Assembly (NCBI GenBank): GCA_030831375.1
Contig: JAURLF010000175.1
Span: forward strand, 1-10,943
DNA from: Gaiellales bacterium
GTDB lineage: Bacteria; Actinomycetota; Thermoleophilia; Gaiellales; F1-60-MAGs149
Direction of reading: 5' to 3'
DNA length: 10,943 nucleotides
Shown here: piece after piece, positions 7,568 to 10,943 of the stretch
How the letters are laid out: every line of letters starts with the position of its first letter
Numbering within the stretch: position 1 is the stretch's first letter
Notes under the pieces: model-generated
Told to the model about the DNA's origin: nothing
The model's database searches: none
What the model saw: only the letters and a program-made list of their open reading frames with translations
Made by a program: the position numbers and the translations under genes

Positions 7568-8290
7568 CTAGCCGAGCGGCCACGGCAGGTCCGGCATGTG
7601 CCGCCGCCAGGCCGCCTCGAGCGAGCCGTCCGCGATGATCGCGCCGAGCGCGCCGTCGAGCGCCTCGCGCAGCGCGTCGTCGCCCTTGCGCACGGCGATG
7701 CCCCACTGGTTGCGGGTCTCGACGGTGAAAGCGAGGCGCAGCTCGGGGTCGTCGTCGAGCGGCACCATCACGACGTCGTCGTCGACGAAGCCGTCGATCT
7801 CGCCAGAGCGCGTGGCGGCGATCATGTCGGCGTAGACGTCGTCGGTGGCGCCGTCGAACGGCACGGCGATCACATCCGGGAAGGTCTCGGTCAGCGCCAT
7901 GTTCGTGCTCTCGGCGATCGCGCCGATGCGCAGGCCGGCGCACTCCTCCGGCGTCGACACGGTGCTCTCGATGCGCGTCACCAGCGACTCGTTGAAGACG
8001 GCGTAGGGCCGCGTGAAGTCGGCCAGGGTGCGGCGGTGGTCGGTGATGCCCTGGCCGCACCAGATGCCGTCGACCTCGCCCGCGTGCAGCGTGGGGTAGA
8101 AGGAGCTCCACTCGAGCGGCCGCCACGCGAGCTCGAGACCCAGACGCTCGGCGACGAGGGCGGCGGCGTCGGGCTCGTACCCCGGGCGCGTGCCGTCGGT
8201 GCGGATCAGGCCCATCAGGGGCATCGCGTCGAGGTCGCCGCAGCCCAGGGTCAGACGACCCTCGGCGACCAGGTTCAGGTCGGCGCTCAC
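7568..8290 (-). CDS. Family 3 solute-binding-protein fold (SBP_bac_3) lacking a signal peptide
   Basis: A 240-residue protein from the GTG at 8290, which overlaps the ligase stop (GTGA). Only a longer version reaching back into the ligase gene (to 8353) is otherwise available, and that extension is Arg-rich and not signal-like. From residue 13 onward it follows the amino-acid SBP pattern: LTLGCGDL, then GYEPDAAALVAERLG at 37-51, LHAGEVDGI at 68-76, T83-x2-R86 before DFTRPY at 91-96, EST at 127-129, and GEIDGFVDDD at 163-172. R86 and the Asp cluster at 170-172 are where relatives grip the alpha-carboxylate and alpha-amino groups of an amino acid. There is neither a Sec nor a lipoprotein leader, and no ABC permease or ATPase in the window. 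Whether it is a carrier, a sensor, an enzyme (as for cyclohexadienyl dehydratase, which shares this fold) or a transport component fed from elsewhere is open. Confidence 0.8.
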   Translation of the reverse strand: MSADLNLVAEGRLTLGCGDLDAMPLMGLIRTDGTRPGYEPDAAALVAERLGLELAWRPLEWSSFYPTLHAGEVDGIWCGQGITDHRRTLADFTRPYAVFNESLVTRIESTVSTPEECAGLRIGAIAESTNMALTETFPDVIAVPFDGATDDVYADMIAATRSGEIDGFVDDDVVMVPLDDDPELRLAFTVETRNQWGIAVRKGDDALREALDGALGAIIADGSLEAAWRRHMPDLPWPLG

Positions 8291-9654
8291 GGGATCCAGC
8301 TCCGGTACATCTCGAACTCCCAATCGGTCACGGCGCCGCAGAAGCGGGCCCATTCGTCGCGCTTGAACTCGGCGTAGAGGGCGTGCAGCTCGTCGCCGAG
8401 CGCCGCGCGCGCGAAGTCGGACGCGGCGAAGGTCTCGACGGCGTCGCCGAGGATCAGGGGCAGGGGCGCGAATCGCTCCGGTCCGGGCTCGCCGGCGGCG
8501 GGCGCGGGGCCGGGATCGATCTCGCGTGCGAGGCCATCGGCCATCGCGGCGACGATCAGGGCGTGCGAGAGGTACGGGTTGACGATCGAGTCGGGCAGCT
8601 TCAGCTCGAGTCGCCCGGAGGCGCTGATGCGCACGGAGCGGCTGCGGTCGTCGAGGCCCCAGTCGACGCGCGAGGGGGCGAACTGGCCGGCGTCCCAGTA
8701 GCGCTTGTACGAGTTGACGGTGCTCGCGTAGACCGCCATCGACGCGGCGGCGTGCTCGAGCAGCCCGCCCAGGGCGTGCTCGGCGGTCCCGGTGATGTGG
8801 AGCTCGCGGCGGCTCGGCTCGGCGAACGCGTTCGCGCCGTCCTTCCAGAGGGACAGGTTGTGGTGGCAGCCGTTGCCCATGATCCCGAGCGTCGGCTTCG
8901 GCATGAAGGTGACCTCGATGCCGAGCTCGCGCGCGACCTGCACGCAGATCTGGCGGTACGTGATCAGACGGTCCGCGGTGCGATCCGCGCGGTCGAACAT
9001 GAAGTTCAGCTCGAGCTGTCCCGCGTCCTCGTAGTCGCCCTCGATCATGTCGATGCCCATTGCCTGGGCGTAGCGGATCACGCGCTGGTAGATCTCACGG
9101 ACCTGCTCGAGCGAGCCGACGTGGTAGGCGGTGCTGACGCCGGGCCGGGCCACGGGGTCGTAGCCCTCGCCGCGCCAGGTGACCTCCGGCTCGCAGCCGG
9201 AGCGCAGCTCGTAGCCCGTGGCGGCCTCGAACGCGTCCAGCCGGCGCCGCAGGTTGCCGCGGCAGTCGGGTCCGAACGGCGCCCCGGGGTCCTGATGGGC
9301 GTCGTCGCGGCGGTAGAGGCGGCACAGGAAGCGGCCGACGGTCGGATCCCACGGCAGCACCTGGAAGGTCTCGGGATCGGGCATCACGACGAACTCGGCG
9401 GCCTCGATGCCGCCGCCGAAGAGCTCGCCGTGGCGGTCCGCGGCGACGTCGGAGGCGGCGGATCCGTGGAACTGCACGCCCCTGTCGAGGCTGCGGCGCA
9501 CATGCGCGGCGGGCACCATCTTGGCCAGCATGCGCCCGTTGATGGAGGCGAACTGGTAGTAGATGAACTCGACGTTCGCCTGCTCGACGCGCGCGGCGAT
9601 GTCGTCGGCGGCGGCGGCGTTGGCCGCACGGTGCTCGGTCAGGGCGTCGGTCAT
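8287..9654 (-). CDS. Glutamine-synthetase-like gamma-glutamyl-amine ligase (GlnT/GmaS-like)
   Basis: A 455-residue GS-fold protein whose ATG at 9654 overlaps the P450 stop (ATGA). The N-terminal beta-grasp part covers about 15-110 and includes FASINGR and a SAASDVAADRHGE stretch. Catalytic motifs follow: GDYEDAGQLELNF at 206-218 (metal ligand candidates E209 and E215), FMPKPTLG, and GNGCHHNLSLW at 260-270. NSYKR is at 314-318, with GQFAP at 323-327 and DDRSRS at 335-340. The Glu that precedes Ala-Pro in true GS (E327 of Salmonella, ammonium site) is Phe325 here, and the second His of H-x-H is N266. From memory these variants match GlnT/gamma-glutamylmethylamide synthetase-type ligases, which couple ATP hydrolysis to joining glutamate with an amine. 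The operon partners (PuuD-like hydrolase, nearby PuuB-like oxidase) support amine rather than ammonia as substrate. It is less likely to be a housekeeping GS. Confidence 0.88.
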   Translation of the reverse strand: MTDALTEHRAANAAAADDIAARVEQANVEFIYYQFASINGRMLAKMVPAAHVRRSLDRGVQFHGSAASDVAADRHGELFGGGIEAAEFVVMPDPETFQVLPWDPTVGRFLCRLYRRDDAHQDPGAPFGPDCRGNLRRRLDAFEAATGYELRSGCEPEVTWRGEGYDPVARPGVSTAYHVGSLEQVREIYQRVIRYAQAMGIDMIEGDYEDAGQLELNFMFDRADRTADRLITYRQICVQVARELGIEVTFMPKPTLGIMGNGCHHNLSLWKDGANAFAEPSRRELHITGTAEHALGGLLEHAAASMAVYASTVNSYKRYWDAGQFAPSRVDWGLDDRSRSVRISASGRLELKLPDSIVNPYLSHALIVAAMADGLAREIDPGPAPAAGEPGPERFAPLPLILGDAVETFAASDFARAALGDELHALYAEFKRDEWARFCGAVTDWEFEMYRSWIP

Positions 9655-10871
9655 CGTGCCTCTTCGGGGTCCCAGGTGATCACCTGCCGCTGCGGGCCGG
9701 TGTTGCCCGAGTCGGGCAGCCAGACGGGGTCCTCGACGTAGCGGACCCCGGGCAGCCGCTGGGCGAGCAGGGCGAGGGCCTCGGTCATGTCGCCGCGGGC
9801 GATGAAGTGCCCGAGGCAGTAGTGGCGGCCGCCGCCGAAGGCGAAGTGCTTGGGGCGGTCGAGCTGCCGGATGTCGAAGGACGGGTCGGGGTAGGCGCGC
9901 TCGTCGGTGCCGCTCGACTCGGTGAACAGGTGCACGGTCGTGCCCTTGGGGACGTAGATGCCGTCGATGTCGCAGTCCTCGGCCGCCTCGCGGGTGACCC
10001 AGGTGGTGGTCGGGCGGGTGCGCATGACCTCCTCGACCGCGTTGGCGGCGAGGTCGGGCTCGCGGCCGAGCAGGTCCCACTGATCGGGGTGGCGGACGAA
10101 CAGGTCCATCGCGAGGCCGAGCTGGTTGCGGGTCGTCTCGATGCCGCCCTGGAAGAGCAGGATCACGGTGTCACGCAGCTCGAGGTCGCTGAGCCGGTCG
10201 CCGTCCTCGTTGGCGTCGACGAGCGACTGCAGGAAGTCGTCGTGGTGCGCGCGCCGGCGCTCCGCGATCAGTCCGTCGGCGTAGTCGCCCATCCGCTCGA
10301 GGCCCCACTGGATCTCGTCGAGGTGCTCGCGGCCCGAGATCGAGAGCGCGAGTCCCATCTTCTCGGAATAGGCGGAGAGCTCGGCCCAGTTCTCGTCGGT
10401 GACCCCGAGCAGGCGGCAGATCACCCGGGTCGCGTACGGATCGGCGAACTGCTTGATGAACTCGCACTGGCCGTCGCCGACGAAGCCGTCGATCAGCTCG
10501 TTGGCGAGCTCCTGGAACTTCGGCACGAGGTCGGCCACGTGGCGGGAGGCGAAAGCGGGGTTGACGAGCTTGCGCAGCCGCACGTGCTCCGCGCCCTCCT
10601 TGTTGAGGACGATGTTCGCCCACCAGCGGCCCCAGTCGCCGACGATGCCGTTGTGCTCCGCCCAGCGGGCGCTGCCCTGGATCAGGCGCTTGTCGTTGAC
10701 GAGGCGGTTGACCTCCGCGTAGCGCAGCACCGCGAGGCCGTACGGCGTGCGTGCGTACGGGCCGGCGTCGCGCGCGTCCCTGACGTCCCGTGACCGGACC
10801 GAGAACGCGAGGTCGTTGACGTCGAAGAAGGGAAGGTCCGGGGCGTCGATCGGACTCTCGGCGGTGGCCAT
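9651..10871 (-). CDS. Cytochrome P450 (soluble bacterial type)
   Basis: A 406-residue P450 from the ATG at 10871, chosen because AGAG lies about 8 nt upstream; a GTG at 10889 would add six residues. All landmark motifs are present: C-helix H96-x3-R100, I-helix GGIETT at 242-247 with the acid-alcohol pair E245/T246, ExxR at E281-R284, and heme loop FGGGRHYCLG with the thiolate ligand C352. There is no membrane anchor, as usual for class I bacterial enzymes fed by ferredoxin and ferredoxin reductase; neither partner gene is in the window. It is the first gene visible in the operon and overlaps the amine ligase. A P450 beside a GS-like gene recalls the piperidine/pyrrolidine/morpholine degradation loci of mycobacteria (recalled, not checked). 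Hydroxylation next to nitrogen, leading to dealkylation or ring opening, is the inferred job. Confidence 0.93.
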   Translation of the reverse strand: MATAESPIDAPDLPFFDVNDLAFSVRSRDVRDARDAGPYARTPYGLAVLRYAEVNRLVNDKRLIQGSARWAEHNGIVGDWGRWWANIVLNKEGAEHVRLRKLVNPAFASRHVADLVPKFQELANELIDGFVGDGQCEFIKQFADPYATRVICRLLGVTDENWAELSAYSEKMGLALSISGREHLDEIQWGLERMGDYADGLIAERRRAHHDDFLQSLVDANEDGDRLSDLELRDTVILLFQGGIETTRNQLGLAMDLFVRHPDQWDLLGREPDLAANAVEEVMRTRPTTTWVTREAAEDCDIDGIYVPKGTTVHLFTESSGTDERAYPDPSFDIRQLDRPKHFAFGGGRHYCLGHFIARGDMTEALALLAQRLPGVRYVEDPVWLPDSGNTGPQRQVITWDPEEAR

Positions 10872-10909
10872 GCGCAGAACTCTACGCACTAGATTTCAAA
10901 AAGCAACCC
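10872..10909 (-). promoter_or_regulatory. AT-rich leader upstream of the P450 operon
   Basis: This short stretch contains the most AT-rich patch I notice in the window (about 10890-10905, plus-strand agatttcaaaaagcaa), standing out in an otherwise strongly GC-rich sequence. Read on the minus strand it offers a TTGCTT hexamer and, further on, TCTAGT and AGAG before the P450 start. A promoter for the amine operon is plausible, but hexamers and spacing are not convincing enough to mark -35 and -10. TTTGAAA is a small palindrome within it that a regulator could use. Confidence 0.3.
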
Positions 10910-10943
10910 CTACGCGGAGAGGCGACCGAGGCGCAGGCCGACG
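10910..10943 (-). CDS. Possible C-terminal end of an upstream minus-strand gene (10 residues visible)
   Basis: On the minus strand one frame reads VGLRLGRLSA followed by TAG (10912-10910). If it is real, the P450 would follow it by 38 bp and it could be the previous gene in the same direction. Ten residues cannot identify a family, and an open frame of this length is expected by chance, so this is only a pointer for whoever holds the flanking sequence. Confidence 0.2.
   Translation of the reverse strand, partial: VGLRLGRLSA

Noticed and set aside
8383..9741. A 452-codon plus-strand open frame opposite the GS-like gene
   Set aside because: Same reason: the minus strand carries conserved catalytic motifs and this frame carries none.
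1..10943. tRNA, rRNA, CRISPR array, insertion sequence or phage genes
   Set aside because: None seen: no repeat-spacer pattern, no transposase or integrase motifs, no obvious terminal repeats, and almost all bases are covered by metabolic genes. Absence was judged by eye only.

Overview
The window is very GC-rich, uses GTG as a start codon in several genes, and is almost entirely coding, with neighbouring genes often overlapping by 4 nt. Gene content (LutABC-type lactate oxidation, a single-domain L,D-transpeptidase, a soluble P450, GlnT/GmaS-like amine ligase and PuuB/PuuD-like enzymes) fits a high-GC soil or water actinomycete. A Thermoleophilia/Solirubrobacterales-type lineage is possible, but that placement is an impression from sequence style and no rRNA or marker gene supports it.

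Left part (1-2462, plus strand): the end of a lutABC operon. The C-terminal part of LutA enters from outside the window. It is followed by complete lutB and lutC, each starting inside the stop codon of the previous gene (GTGA overlaps). Together they would oxidise L-lactate to pyruvate through an iron-sulfur complex. lutC ends tail-to-tail against a minus-strand secreted L,D-transpeptidase (2459-3229); the two TAG stops share one CTAG palindrome. A 72-bp gap (3230-3301) separates the transpeptidase from a divergent plus-strand FAD-dependent amine oxidase of the PuuB/DAO type (3302-4708).

Right part (4715-10871, minus strand): a five-gene, tightly coupled operon read right to left. Its order is cytochrome P450, glutamine-synthetase-like amine ligase, periplasmic-binding-protein fold protein without a signal peptide, class-I glutamine-amidotransferase-like gamma-glutamyl hydrolase (peptidase C26), and a cytoplasmic molybdopterin/4Fe-4S oxidoreductase. 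Junctions are ATGA, GTGA, a 10-bp gap, and ATGA. The FAD oxidase converges on this operon, with only 6 bp between the stops.

The gene set suggests a gamma-glutamylation route for an amine. The ligase would put gamma-glutamate on an amine, the FAD oxidase would oxidise the gamma-glutamyl amine, and the C26 hydrolase would release glutamate and the product acid. The P450 would act first, for example by hydroxylating or dealkylating a secondary, tertiary or cyclic amine. The molybdoenzyme and the apparently cytosolic binding protein are unexpected additions to the known Puu-type scheme and are the most interesting part of the window. No transporter, regulator, aldehyde dehydrogenase, ferredoxin or reductase gene is present. 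The substrate is not determinable from sequence alone.
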